From Desulfuromusa sp. (GTDB taxonomy: Bacteria > Desulfobacterota > Desulfuromonadia > Desulfuromonadales > Geopsychrobacteraceae): a stretch of DNA of 48,334 bases. The DNA lies in assembly GCA_016744595.1 (NCBI GenBank), contig JADGEB010000024.1, positions 1-48,334 of the forward strand. Direction: 5' to 3'. Both the position numbers and the translations under genes were made by a program. Within the stretch, counting starts at the first letter, position 1. Each line of letters starts with the position of its first letter. The notes beneath the pieces are model-generated. The model did not search any database. It saw only the letters and a program-made list of their open reading frames with translations, and was not told the origin of the DNA. This document shows, in pieces, positions 24,193 through 32,878 of the stretch.

Positions 24193-24320
24193 GATGGCTA
24201 AGCAAAAAATTCGTTCCACAAGGCGTAGTGCTTTTTCAAGGGCGAAGGCCTACATAGAGTAGGTCGAGGTCTTGAAAAACCGCTGCAACGCTGTGGGACG
24301 GACTTTTTTGCGACGCCATC
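24193..24320. repeat. Long imperfect inverted repeat between enoyl-CoA hydratase and flavoprotein genes
   Basis: Two arms of about 60 bases face each other around a centre near 24256. From the centre outward both arms read GTAGG(C/T)C, then TTGAAAAA, then TGTGG(A/G)ACG(A/G)A, TTTTTTGC and GCCATC. The outer TTTTTTGCGACGCCATC resembles dispersed intergenic palindromes of delta-proteobacteria. It fills most of the 245-base gap, which holds no gene. Another small hairpin, GGCCAAAGGCC, lies at 24134-24144. Confidence 0.7.
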
Positions 24321-24331
24321 AAAGCTGTCTT

Positions 24332-26338
24332 TCAGAGGACATTCCGACCTGCGACAAACCCTTGATGGATTGCATCAAAAACCATGGCCGGTTGTTGAGC
24401 ATCTCCAACCACCTGACAGGGGATGCGTTGCTCCGCAACAACTTTCTGCAATGGATTCTGTGCCTTGGTTCCCACCGCGAGAATAATGGTATCCGCTACA
24501 ATTTCCTGACGTTCCCCTGACTGTTCAATAATGACTCCAGAGGGGATAATTTCCAAAACTTTAGTCTCGGTGCAAGTATCGATTGCCGCACGCTTGGCAT
24601 CCAACAACATGCTCCAACGAGTTGATTTACCGAAATTTGTCCCCAGTTTATCGATCATCTCAATCAAAGTGACTTGCTTGTTACCAATCGTCGCAAGTCG
24701 GTAGAGCTCTTCAGCCGTTTCAGCCTGATTGACCAACAGAAATTTCAACTCCTCCCCCGACAAGGTTCCCTGCTCTGACAACAGCAAAGCAGTTTCAACA
24801 CCAACAGCACCACCACCGATAATCGCAACCCGTTGCCCAGTGGTTATTTTTCCAGCCAGAACATCCCAAGCCTGAACAACATGCGGCAGATCAACGCCAG
24901 AAATTGTTGGCATGATCGGCATCCCCCCAGTTGCCAGGATTAATGCTTCCGGTTTTTGTTCTGCCAGTAACTGCGCATCTACTGTTGAGTTGAGAACTAT
25001 TTGCACTTCCAGATCTTCCAGTTGCTGTTGCAAGTCGCTGGCAAGACCAAGAAATTCTTTCCGTCCCGGAGAAGCCCCGGCAAGATGGAGCTGTCCACCT
25101 AAAGTCCACGTTTGCTCGTGGAGAATAACCTGATGACCCTGTTCCGCTGCCGCGATCGCGGCACTCATTCCCGCCGCCCCACCACCGACAACCATCACCT
25201 TGCGAGGGAGATCGGTCATCTTTACCCTGGTTTCAACTTCTTTTCCAACCCGAGGATTACAAAGACATTCAACCGACTTCAGCTTAAATAAATTATCGAA
25301 ACAGCCTTGGCCACAAGCAATGCAATGAATGATTTTGTTCTCCCGATTTTCACGTGCCTTATTCGGCATCTCAGGATCAGTAATCAGAGATCGACCCATT
25401 GCAACCATGTCGCAAAAACCCTCACCTATCAGATTGCGTGCCACATCAGGATCATTGATTCGGTGTCCGGCAATAACCGGGACGTTGACTTCTTTACGAA
25501 TGTCCCGCGCCAAATATGCGAAAACTCCACGGGGAACCTTGGTGACAATCTGCGGAACCAGTGCTTCATGCCAACCGACATTGATAGAGAGTGCATCTGC
25601 CCCCGCCTTGACCAGCTGAACTGCGAATGCCTTCAATTCTTCACGACCGATTCCATTCGGCATAAAATCATTACCGTTAATTCTGACCAGCAGGGGAAAA
25701 TCCCCCCCCGTTGCCGCTTTAACCGCCCGAATAATCTCCAAGCCGAAACGCATCCGGTTTTCGAGACAACCGCCATATTGATCCTGGCGCTGATTAGTTA
25801 GTGGGGAAAGAAATTCACTAATCAGATATCCAGTCCCTGCGAGGATTTCGACCGCATCAAACCCAGCAGTTTTAACCCGTCTGGCAGCATCGGCAAAAGA
25901 TTGAATTATCTCTGGAATCTCATCTAGTTCTAATTCGCGTGGTGTCTCTTTGGTCATTCGTGAGGGTATTGGTGACGGTGCCACCGGCTTTTTCCCACCC
26001 AAAAAAAATGAAAAATTATACCGACCAGCATGATTGAGTTGGACACATGCCGCTGCACCTTCACCCTTGATTGCCGTTGCCAGCTTTGTCAGCCCGGGAA
26101 TAAACTCATCCTGGTGGGCGCCGATATTTCCCGGAAGCCCCGAAAGCTCATCAACCGTTGCATAGCCAACGTTGATCATGGCAACACCACCTCTTGCTCG
26201 CTCAATATAAAAATTGATCAGCTGGTCGGTGACGGCAAATTTACGGCACATATTCATGTGCATCGCTGGCATCAGAATCCGGTTTTTCAGCCTCAGATTG
26301 CCAATTATAATGGGTTCAAATAATTGATCGGATTGCAT
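24332..26338 (-). CDS. NADH:flavin oxidoreductase / 2,4-dienoyl-CoA reductase-like flavoprotein
   Basis: 668 residues in the FadH layout. Residues ~1-340 form an old-yellow-enzyme TIM barrel binding FMN (LFEPIIIGNLRLKNRILMPAM, then CVQLNHAGR and GTGYLISEFLSPLTNQR). The linker CIACGQGCFD...CLCNPRVGKE (~345-375) supplies the four cysteines of a [4Fe-4S] cluster. A C-terminal FAD/NAD(P)H region has VMVVGGGAAGMSAAIAA (~388) and VAIIGGGAVGVETALLL (~515). Reduces 2,4-dienoyl-CoA from polyunsaturated fatty acids, or another enoate. The start follows AGGA. Its operon position favours dienoyl-CoA reductase. Confidence 0.88.
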   Translation of the reverse strand: MQSDQLFEPIIIGNLRLKNRILMPAMHMNMCRKFAVTDQLINFYIERARGGVAMINVGYATVDELSGLPGNIGAHQDEFIPGLTKLATAIKGEGAAACVQLNHAGRYNFSFFLGGKKPVAPSPIPSRMTKETPRELELDEIPEIIQSFADAARRVKTAGFDAVEILAGTGYLISEFLSPLTNQRQDQYGGCLENRMRFGLEIIRAVKAATGGDFPLLVRINGNDFMPNGIGREELKAFAVQLVKAGADALSINVGWHEALVPQIVTKVPRGVFAYLARDIRKEVNVPVIAGHRINDPDVARNLIGEGFCDMVAMGRSLITDPEMPNKARENRENKIIHCIACGQGCFDNLFKLKSVECLCNPRVGKEVETRVKMTDLPRKVMVVGGGAAGMSAAIAAAEQGHQVILHEQTWTLGGQLHLAGASPGRKEFLGLASDLQQQLEDLEVQIVLNSTVDAQLLAEQKPEALILATGGMPIMPTISGVDLPHVVQAWDVLAGKITTGQRVAIIGGGAVGVETALLLSEQGTLSGEELKFLLVNQAETAEELYRLATIGNKQVTLIEMIDKLGTNFGKSTRWSMLLDAKRAAIDTCTETKVLEIIPSGVIIEQSGERQEIVADTIILAVGTKAQNPLQKVVAEQRIPCQVVGDAQQPAMVFDAIHQGFVAGRNVL

Positions 26339-26362
26339 TGATTTTTCCTATCTGTGGTTAAA

Positions 26363-27304
26363 TCAGTCAACGACACTGCTAAAACTATCAGCAACTCGGG
26401 GGAACAAACCAATCTCAATTAACACATTTTTTAAAATATCTGGCTCAGCCAAAAAGTCGCGTAGAAAAACAATCTCGGATGCCTTCAGATAACTGACAAA
26501 GGGATGGCTGCTGTCATCTTTGGATAATTTAGTAACAATCTCTGCAGCTGTCATTTCCATTGGCAGCTTATTAATTCGTCCTGCTCGTACAAGCAATTTG
26601 CTAATATAAAACAGTAGGCAGCTGTCGACACTATCAATCGTGTTCCGATGTCCAGGTAGAATTTTCTTATCACGCAACGTAACCAGTTTGGTCAGGCTTT
26701 CACAATAAGCAACATAGTTTTGAAAGCGTTTTCCGGTGAGTAGATCAATATCAAGGAGTGGAGTTTGGAAAATTCCCTGCAACATAACATCACCCGTAAT
26801 CGCCCAATCTGCACCGATTAAAACCATATCACTCTGAGAATGGCCAGGGCATGAAAGCGCCGTCAAACCCAACTGCTGTGGAAGATCTTCTTCAATAACC
26901 TTAAAGTTCTCTGGCAAAGGGGGAAAAACAGTACCATCACCCATACTCTCCCTGAACTTCTCTAAAAACACAGGCTCAAAACCGATCTCTAACAACAAGT
27001 CGTACATCAATTCCAAGCGTTCGGTATGACGAGTAATTTTCAGATAATCGCGAAAAGGGAGATAAATAGTGGCATTTGTTTCCTCCCCCAACCACCTCGC
27101 TAACCCATAATGATCAATGTGACAATGGGTAACAATGACAGACTTAAGTCGATCAAGATCCAGGTTTTCCTGCAGGTACTGCTGAGCTTCGTCGGTCGGT
27201 GGCCCCGTATCAAAAAGAACCAGATCACCGCTAATTTCAGTACTGTAGCAATGTACCGAGCCGACAACATAGGCCGTATTAATTGTATGTTGAGTGGGTG
27301 TCAT
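26363..27304 (-). CDS. Metallo-beta-lactamase-fold hydrolase
   Basis: About 313 residues of the glyoxalase II/MBL superfamily. The metal-binding signature VTHCHIDHYGLARWL (~70-84) gives HxHxDH, and SCPGHSQSDMVLIGADW (~155-171) and LPGHRNTI (~220) supply further His and Asp ligands. Probably a thioesterase or other hydrolase; the location between acyl-CoA dehydrogenase and dienoyl-CoA reductase genes suggests acyl-CoA hydrolysis, which is unproven. The frame begins with TTG at 27313; ATG 27304 is the conservative choice, and no strong ribosome site is seen for either. Confidence 0.83.
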   Translation of the reverse strand: MTPTQHTINTAYVVGSVHCYSTEISGDLVLFDTGPPTDEAQQYLQENLDLDRLKSVIVTHCHIDHYGLARWLGEETNATIYLPFRDYLKITRHTERLELMYDLLLEIGFEPVFLEKFRESMGDGTVFPPLPENFKVIEEDLPQQLGLTALSCPGHSQSDMVLIGADWAITGDVMLQGIFQTPLLDIDLLTGKRFQNYVAYCESLTKLVTLRDKKILPGHRNTIDSVDSCLLFYISKLLVRAGRINKLPMEMTAAEIVTKLSKDDSSHPFVSYLKASEIVFLRDFLAEPDILKNVLIEIGLFPRVADSFSSVVD

Positions 27305-27324
27305 ATAAGGCAAAACTCAAGAAC

Positions 27325-27347
27325 GGGGAGCCCACAGGGGGCTCCCC
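27325..27347. repeat. GC-rich hairpin between acyl-CoA dehydrogenase and MBL hydrolase genes
   Basis: GGGGAGCCC and GGGCTCCCC form a perfect 9-bp stem with a five-base loop, followed by CTACA; a related CTGTAGGGCT stands 40 bases on. Possibly a REP-type unit or an attenuator inside the operon. Confidence 0.6.
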
Positions 27348-27410
27348 TACATAAATAAACATATAGAAAACTGTAGGGCTGGTTCCTGTGTCCGCCCGGC
27401 ATATCCTACA

Positions 27411-29189
27411 TTAGAAAATATACTTTTCTGCTTCGTTAGCAGCTGCTGCCAGAGTCCGTTTAGCCTGCAACAACCCGCTGGCATCATATTTGGTAAAGCG
27501 GCGCACCCCGGAGAGAATCATCGTCAAAATATCCCCCTCCTCTACCATATAAGCACCTTTTTTAGCAGCGCTAGCAGCAACCTCGGTCGCATTAAAAGTA
27601 GCAACCTTGACTGCCGCCTTCAGCTGCTCCTGTTTGGCTGGGCTCAATGTACCGATGATCTTCTCTGCACGGAGAACTGCACTCTCCATGGCAAAAATCT
27701 GGATCACAACATCTGAAGCCGCCATGAGGATTTCCTGCTCGTCGGCCAATTTATCCATATATTTCTGGACACCGGCACCGGAAAGAATCAGAAACAGAGT
27801 TTTCAGGTTCTGTATCGTCATCTTCTCGGCAATAAACGGAATAGACTCATCGACATCTTCAAACGAGGGGGTCATCAACGCTTCAAACGCCTTCATCGAC
27901 TCTGCTTGTAACGGTAGTTCCCCCTTCATTGCCCGCTTCAAAATCATTCCAGAAGTCAACAGACGATTGATTTCATTGGTTCCTTCAAAAATCCGGTTGA
28001 TTCGTTCATCACGATAGTAACGTTCAGCCGGATACTCACTACAGAAGCCATAACCACCATGAATCTGTACGACTTCATCAACAGTTTTTGCCAACACATC
28101 ACTACAGAAAACCTTGGAGATGCCACACTCGGGGGCGTACTCTTCAATTGCTTTCAGGTACTGGTCATAATAATCATCAGCATCTTTGTCAATCGTCGCA
28201 ATTTTATCGTCGAGCAAACCCGCCAAGCGGTATACCAATGATTCAGATGCATAGATAGATGCAGTCAAATCGGCAATTTTCTCTTGGATTGCCCCAAAAG
28301 AAGAGATTTGACGATTGAACTGCTTGCGCTCGTTCGCATAGCGAATCCCTTCTGCCAAGGCCATCTTTGACGCTCCAGTCACCCCGGCTCCTAACTTGAA
28401 GCGACCAATATTCAGAGAATTAAAAGCTATTTTATGCCCTTTGCCGATTTCGCCAAGAACATTTTCCACTGGTACTTTACAGTTATCAAGGATGATTTGA
28501 GTCGTTGAACTTCCTTTGATCCCCATTTTTTTCTCTTCATTGCCGACAACCAATCCTTCAAAACTCTTCTCTACCAAAAATGCAGTAAAGTGCTGCTTGT
28601 CAATTTTTGCAAAAACGGTAAACAACTCAGCAAAACCGCCGTTAGTGATGTACTGTTTCGTTCCGTTGAGGATGTAATTTTTTCCATCTTCAGAGAGGGT
28701 GGCAGAGGCCTGTGCTCCAAGGGCATCGCTACCAGAACCAGGTTCGGTCAAACAATAAGCTGAACACCATTCCCCAGAAATGATTTTTTCAAGATATTTT
28801 TCTTTTTGTGCGGCTGTCCCATAATAAATCAATGGGAGGGTTCCGATCCCGGTGTGTGCGGCAAAGGCAACCGAGAAAGAACCACTGGTGGAGATTTTTT
28901 CCCCCACCAACATACTTGTCGCTTTATCTAGTTCCAGCCCCCCTTCCTCTTCGGGAGCATCCATCATCAGCAGTCCGAGTTCTCCACACTTTTTCATCCC
29001 TTCAACGACATACTCGAAATTCTGTGCTTCGATCTCGTCATGATGTGGGATGATTTCATTTTCGACAAACTGCTCGGTTGTCTCAGCAATAGAGCGTTGT
29101 TCGTCAGTAAAATCTTCCGGAGTAAAAATGTCCTGGCAGTCAGTTTCGGCGATCAGAAATTCGCCACCCTTCATAATTTTTCCAGCCAT
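27411..29189 (-). CDS. Acyl-CoA dehydrogenase (long-form FadE type)
   Basis: 592 residues. Complete signature set: YCLTEPGSGSDALGAQASA (~148-166) for FAD binding, ITNGGFAELFTVFAKID, KMGIKGSSTTQI, and the active-site region RYYRDERINRIFEGTNEINRLL (long form ~400-421), then a C-terminal extension of about 160 residues like that of Bacillus FadE. Oxidises acyl-CoA to 2-enoyl-CoA, passing electrons to ETF. No etfAB are in this window. GTG 29198 lies in frame, but ATG 29189 sits six bases after GAGGTG. The gene lies 30 bases after the thiolase stop. Confidence 0.93.
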   Translation of the reverse strand: MAGKIMKGGEFLIAETDCQDIFTPEDFTDEQRSIAETTEQFVENEIIPHHDEIEAQNFEYVVEGMKKCGELGLLMMDAPEEEGGLELDKATSMLVGEKISTSGSFSVAFAAHTGIGTLPLIYYGTAAQKEKYLEKIISGEWCSAYCLTEPGSGSDALGAQASATLSEDGKNYILNGTKQYITNGGFAELFTVFAKIDKQHFTAFLVEKSFEGLVVGNEEKKMGIKGSSTTQIILDNCKVPVENVLGEIGKGHKIAFNSLNIGRFKLGAGVTGASKMALAEGIRYANERKQFNRQISSFGAIQEKIADLTASIYASESLVYRLAGLLDDKIATIDKDADDYYDQYLKAIEEYAPECGISKVFCSDVLAKTVDEVVQIHGGYGFCSEYPAERYYRDERINRIFEGTNEINRLLTSGMILKRAMKGELPLQAESMKAFEALMTPSFEDVDESIPFIAEKMTIQNLKTLFLILSGAGVQKYMDKLADEQEILMAASDVVIQIFAMESAVLRAEKIIGTLSPAKQEQLKAAVKVATFNATEVAASAAKKGAYMVEEGDILTMILSGVRRFTKYDASGLLQAKRTLAAAANEAEKYIF

Positions 29190-29218
29190 AATATTCACCT
29201 CATTTTATATAATTAAGC

Positions 29219-30391
29219 CTACAGTTTTTCAAAAATTCCAGCGGCACCCATGCCCCCACCGATACACATGGAAACCATTCCATAACGCAGTTCACGGCGT
29301 TGCATTTCGTGCAGTAGAGTTGCTGTCAATTTGGCTCCGGTACAACCGAGCGGGTGTCCCAGTGCAATAGCTCCACCGTTGACATTGATGATGTCGGTAT
29401 TTAATCCCAGATCTTTGATCACTGCCAGAGACTGTGCAGCAAAAGCTTCGTTCAACTCAATCAGCCCAAGATCACTCTGCTTCAGGCCAGCCAGCCTTAA
29501 GGCTGCTGGAATTGCTTCAACCGGCCCAATCCCCATAATCTCAGGAGGCACTCCCTTAACGGCGAAGGCAACAAAGCGAGCCAGGGGATCGCCACCGATC
29601 TCTTTGAGGAATTCTTCGGAAACAACCAGAGCGGCAGCTGCACCATCGGTCATTTGTGACGAAGTTCCAGCCGTCACCGAACCACCCTGCTTAAAGGCAG
29701 GTTTAAGCTTGCCGAGTCCCGCCGCTGTCGTATCGGCACGCACACCATCATCGATGGAAACCATTTCGGTACTTTTCTGAATCTTTCCTTTAACTATGGC
29801 TGTTTTTTCAATTTCAACCGGTATGATTTCATCACCAAAACGTCCTGCTGCGATTGCCTCTGCCGCTTTAGTATGGCTTCCAACGGCAAATGAATCTTGG
29901 TTCTGACGACTGATCTCATACTTATCGGCAACCAATTCTGCAGTAATCCCCATAGAGGCAAATGTCTCTGGCCAACCAGCAACCAACCCTGGATTTGCAC
30001 TATATTTATTGCCTCCCATGGGGACTGTGGTCATAGATTCGGTGCCACCAGCAATGATACAGTCGGCAAACCCTGCCATAATCCGTTCAGCCGCCAGAGC
30101 AATACTCTGCAGCCCTGAGGAGCAAAACCGATTGATTGTCTGTGCCGGAACCTGGTAAGGAATTCCGGCCTTTAACGCTGCAATTCTGGCGACATTCATC
30201 CCCTGCTCCCCCTCAGGGAAAGCGCAACCGAGCAGAACATCATCAATTCGCATCGGGTCAATCTTGGTTCGCTCAATCAGACCCGCTAGAGCGGCAGCAG
30301 CCAGATCATCGGGACGCATATCTTTAAATTTCCCTTTGTTTGCCCGACAACCGGGGGTGCGGTAAGCAGCAAGTATATAAGCAGTTTTCAT
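29219..30391 (-). CDS. Acetyl-CoA acyltransferase (thiolase)
   Basis: 390 residues. The nucleophilic Cys lies in QTINRFCSSGLQSIALAAE (~84-102); the second and third catalytic motifs are ALGHPLGCTGAKL (~345-357) and MCIGGGMGAAGIFE (~374-387). Length and motifs fit FadA-type degradative thiolases that cleave 3-ketoacyl-CoA. The start follows GGAGGAG. It lies downstream of the multifunctional hydroxyacyl-CoA dehydrogenase, separated by a large palindrome, forming a FadN-FadA-FadE order like that of Bacillus. Confidence 0.94.
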   Translation of the reverse strand: MKTAYILAAYRTPGCRANKGKFKDMRPDDLAAAALAGLIERTKIDPMRIDDVLLGCAFPEGEQGMNVARIAALKAGIPYQVPAQTINRFCSSGLQSIALAAERIMAGFADCIIAGGTESMTTVPMGGNKYSANPGLVAGWPETFASMGITAELVADKYEISRQNQDSFAVGSHTKAAEAIAAGRFGDEIIPVEIEKTAIVKGKIQKSTEMVSIDDGVRADTTAAGLGKLKPAFKQGGSVTAGTSSQMTDGAAAALVVSEEFLKEIGGDPLARFVAFAVKGVPPEIMGIGPVEAIPAALRLAGLKQSDLGLIELNEAFAAQSLAVIKDLGLNTDIINVNGGAIALGHPLGCTGAKLTATLLHEMQRRELRYGMVSMCIGGGMGAAGIFEKL

Positions 30392-30412
30392 TATTTATTC
30401 TCCTCCAAAATA

Positions 30413-30483
30413 TCTGTAGGGGCGCCGCTTGCCGCGCCCTTTTCGGCGACAGAACTGGGCGCAGCAAGCGGCGCCCCTACAGA
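30413..30483. repeat. Large GC-rich palindrome within the beta-oxidation operon
   Basis: Two 27-base arms (30413-30439 and 30457-30483) are complementary at 26 of 27 positions around a 17-base loop. The outer ends read TCTGTAGGGGCG and CGCCCCTACAGA, a widespread intergenic repeat style. It nearly fills the gap between two genes that should be co-transcribed. Confidence 0.85.
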
Positions 30484-30490
30484 TTCAAAT

Positions 30491-32878
30491 TTAATTCCGC
30501 AGTGGCTTGCCTTTTTTCAGCATATGTTGAACCCGCTCGGCCGTCTTTTTATTGCCGCACAACTTGAGAAATGCTTGCCGCTCCAGTTGTAGAAGATAAT
30601 CTTCTGAGATCGGAGTTCCAGGCAGAACATCTCCACCTGTAATCACATCAGCAATAATTCCACCCATTTCAGCTTCGTACTCGGTGACAAAGCCACCCAT
30701 TTTCATATTCCAAAGCTGACTTTTGATACTGGCCGCAATACCACGTCCAGGTGCAGGGACATTTTCTGCCGGTCTTTGTGGCCGGTAGTTTGTTGCCAGC
30801 GCTAAAACCTTCTGCTTGGCATCAGCAATCAGACGGTCAATATCCATACTGATACTGTCGCCATGACGCATATAGCCCATTCCGGTCAGTTCAGCTGCCC
30901 CCATGGAAACTTTTGCCATACCGATTTGCTGGAAATTCTTGAAAATAAAGGGGGTCACGTCGGTATCGAACTGGTTAGCCAGTTCAACTGCTCGCAAGCA
31001 CATTTCTTTAGTGCCACCACCAGCTGGAATCAACCCAACTCCGATTTCTACCAGCCCCATATAGGTCTCTGCGTAGGCGTTCAGCGCATCGGCATGAAGG
31101 GAAAACTCACAACCACCACCCAGAGCCATACCGAATGGTGCGGCAACAACAGGGACTTTGGCATATTTTACTGCCATAGTTGCTTTCTGGAAAGCACGGA
31201 CACTCATGTCAATATCTTCATAAGCACCTTCAGCCAGAGCAACCGCCAAAAGCATCAAATTTGCACCGACAGAAAAGTTGGCACCCTGGTTACCAATCAC
31301 CAGTCCAACACCTTCCTCTTCTGCACGTTTGATGGCTTTGTGGGTCATCGCAAGGATGTCACCACTGATGGAGTTCATTTTTGAGTGGAATTCGAGACCA
31401 AAAACGCCATCACCCAAATTAATCAGCGAGCAATTAGAGGTTTTTTCCACCACACCAGTGGTTTTTTTGAGAATTTGCAGATTAATCTGACCTTCCTTCT
31501 GCGGTACCAACTGATAAGATTTTTTTAGTAAATCGTAGTATTCCTGCTGCCCAGAATCATTATAACGATAGAAACTTTCGACTTCTTTCAAGCTGTCTGG
31601 AACATCAACACCATCAGCTTCTGCGCGTTTAACAAAACTTTGGACGCCGATGGCATCAAGCATTTCAAAAGGTCCAATTTCCCAGTTGAAGCCCCATTTC
31701 ATCCCATTATCGATATTAACAATATCATCAGCAATTTCAGGGATACGATTGACCGTATAGATTAAAGAATCACGCAATGAGCGCCAGGCAAATTCAGCTC
31801 CTTTATCCTGTCCATTGACCACCATTTTGACTTTTTGTGCCGGATCATCAACCATCTTGACCGCAACAACAGAAGCAAATTTCGGCTTTTCTGCTGGTTT
31901 AAATTCGCCACTGGTGTAATCGTAGTAATAGATCTGCCGCTTACCGTCAATCTGCTCTTTTTTGTAAAAACCCTGTTTGGTTTTATTGCCATGCAGGCCT
32001 TTTTCAACCATCAGCTCCATGAATTCCGGGATTTTAAAAGTCTCGCGACATTCATCATCAGGCAACAATTCGTAGGTGTTTTTACAAATATGCACCAGAG
32101 TATCGATGCCTACCAGATCACTGGTACGGAATGCGGCAGATCCAGGTCTAGCTGTCGCTGGCCCGGCAACACTATCAACCTCTTCAACGGTCATCTCCAG
32201 ATCGAGCATGTGCTTGACCCCGTTGAATATGGAGAAAACCCCAATCCTGTTGGCAATAAAATTGGGGGTGTCTTTAGCGTAAACAATTCCCTTGCCAAGC
32301 CGGCGGCTGATAAAATCGGCCAGACCCGACACAATGTCAGAATCTGTATATTGGCTTGGAACTATTTCGAGCAAACGCATGTAGCGTGGTGGATTAAAGA
32401 AGTGTGTCACCAAAAAGTTTTTCCGTACTTCTGCTGGCAACATTTCAGCCATTTCATTAACCGACAGACCACTGGTATTAGTGGATAAGATAGCTCCTGC
32501 AGCTAAATTTGGAATCACCTTGGTCAGCAAATCCTTCTTGATAGGCATGTGCTCAATGACAACTTCAATCACCCAGTCACACTCTTTGAGCTTCCCCAGA
32601 TCGTCATCAAAGTTGCCAACGCTGATCTGGTCAGCATACCTTTTCAGGTAGAAGGGAGCCGGTTTCATTTTCAGCAAGCCAGCCAATCCGGCGCTGGCAA
32701 TTCGATTGCGTACCTGCGGACTTTCCAGACTCAAACCCTGTTCAGTCTCTTTGCTGGTCAACTCACGAGGGATGATATCGAGCAATAACACTTCCAACCC
32801 AGCATTGGCGAGATGGGCAGCAATTGTTGCCCCCATAACCCCGGCTCCAAGTACGGCAACACGATTAATTTGCCTCAT
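30491..32878 (-). CDS. 3-hydroxyacyl-CoA dehydrogenase / enoyl-CoA hydratase fusion (FadN-like)
   Basis: 795 residues. An N-terminal Rossmann domain (VAVLGAGVMGATIAAHLANAG, ~8-28) binds NAD; catalytic segments NTSGLSVNEMA and VTHFFNPPRYMRLLEIVP (~145-162) follow, then two HCDH C-terminal domains. An enoyl-CoA hydratase/crotonase region sits at the C-terminal side (~495-690: GANFSVGANLMLLA, APFGMALGGGCEFSLHAD). This dehydrogenase-first order is that of Bacillus FadN, not E. coli FadB. It overlaps the acyl-CoA synthetase gene by four bases behind GGAGG. Catalyses hydration and NAD-linked oxidation in beta-oxidation. Confidence 0.93.
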   Translation of the reverse strand: MRQINRVAVLGAGVMGATIAAHLANAGLEVLLLDIIPRELTSKETEQGLSLESPQVRNRIASAGLAGLLKMKPAPFYLKRYADQISVGNFDDDLGKLKECDWVIEVVIEHMPIKKDLLTKVIPNLAAGAILSTNTSGLSVNEMAEMLPAEVRKNFLVTHFFNPPRYMRLLEIVPSQYTDSDIVSGLADFISRRLGKGIVYAKDTPNFIANRIGVFSIFNGVKHMLDLEMTVEEVDSVAGPATARPGSAAFRTSDLVGIDTLVHICKNTYELLPDDECRETFKIPEFMELMVEKGLHGNKTKQGFYKKEQIDGKRQIYYYDYTSGEFKPAEKPKFASVVAVKMVDDPAQKVKMVVNGQDKGAEFAWRSLRDSLIYTVNRIPEIADDIVNIDNGMKWGFNWEIGPFEMLDAIGVQSFVKRAEADGVDVPDSLKEVESFYRYNDSGQQEYYDLLKKSYQLVPQKEGQINLQILKKTTGVVEKTSNCSLINLGDGVFGLEFHSKMNSISGDILAMTHKAIKRAEEEGVGLVIGNQGANFSVGANLMLLAVALAEGAYEDIDMSVRAFQKATMAVKYAKVPVVAAPFGMALGGGCEFSLHADALNAYAETYMGLVEIGVGLIPAGGGTKEMCLRAVELANQFDTDVTPFIFKNFQQIGMAKVSMGAAELTGMGYMRHGDSISMDIDRLIADAKQKVLALATNYRPQRPAENVPAPGRGIAASIKSQLWNMKMGGFVTEYEAEMGGIIADVITGGDVLPGTPISEDYLLQLERQAFLKLCGNKKTAERVQHMLKKGKPLRN

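Noticed and set aside
31835..32488. 217-residue rightward open frame inside the FadN-like gene
   Set aside because: Antisense to a gene with intact NAD-binding and catalytic motifs; composition is not protein-like.
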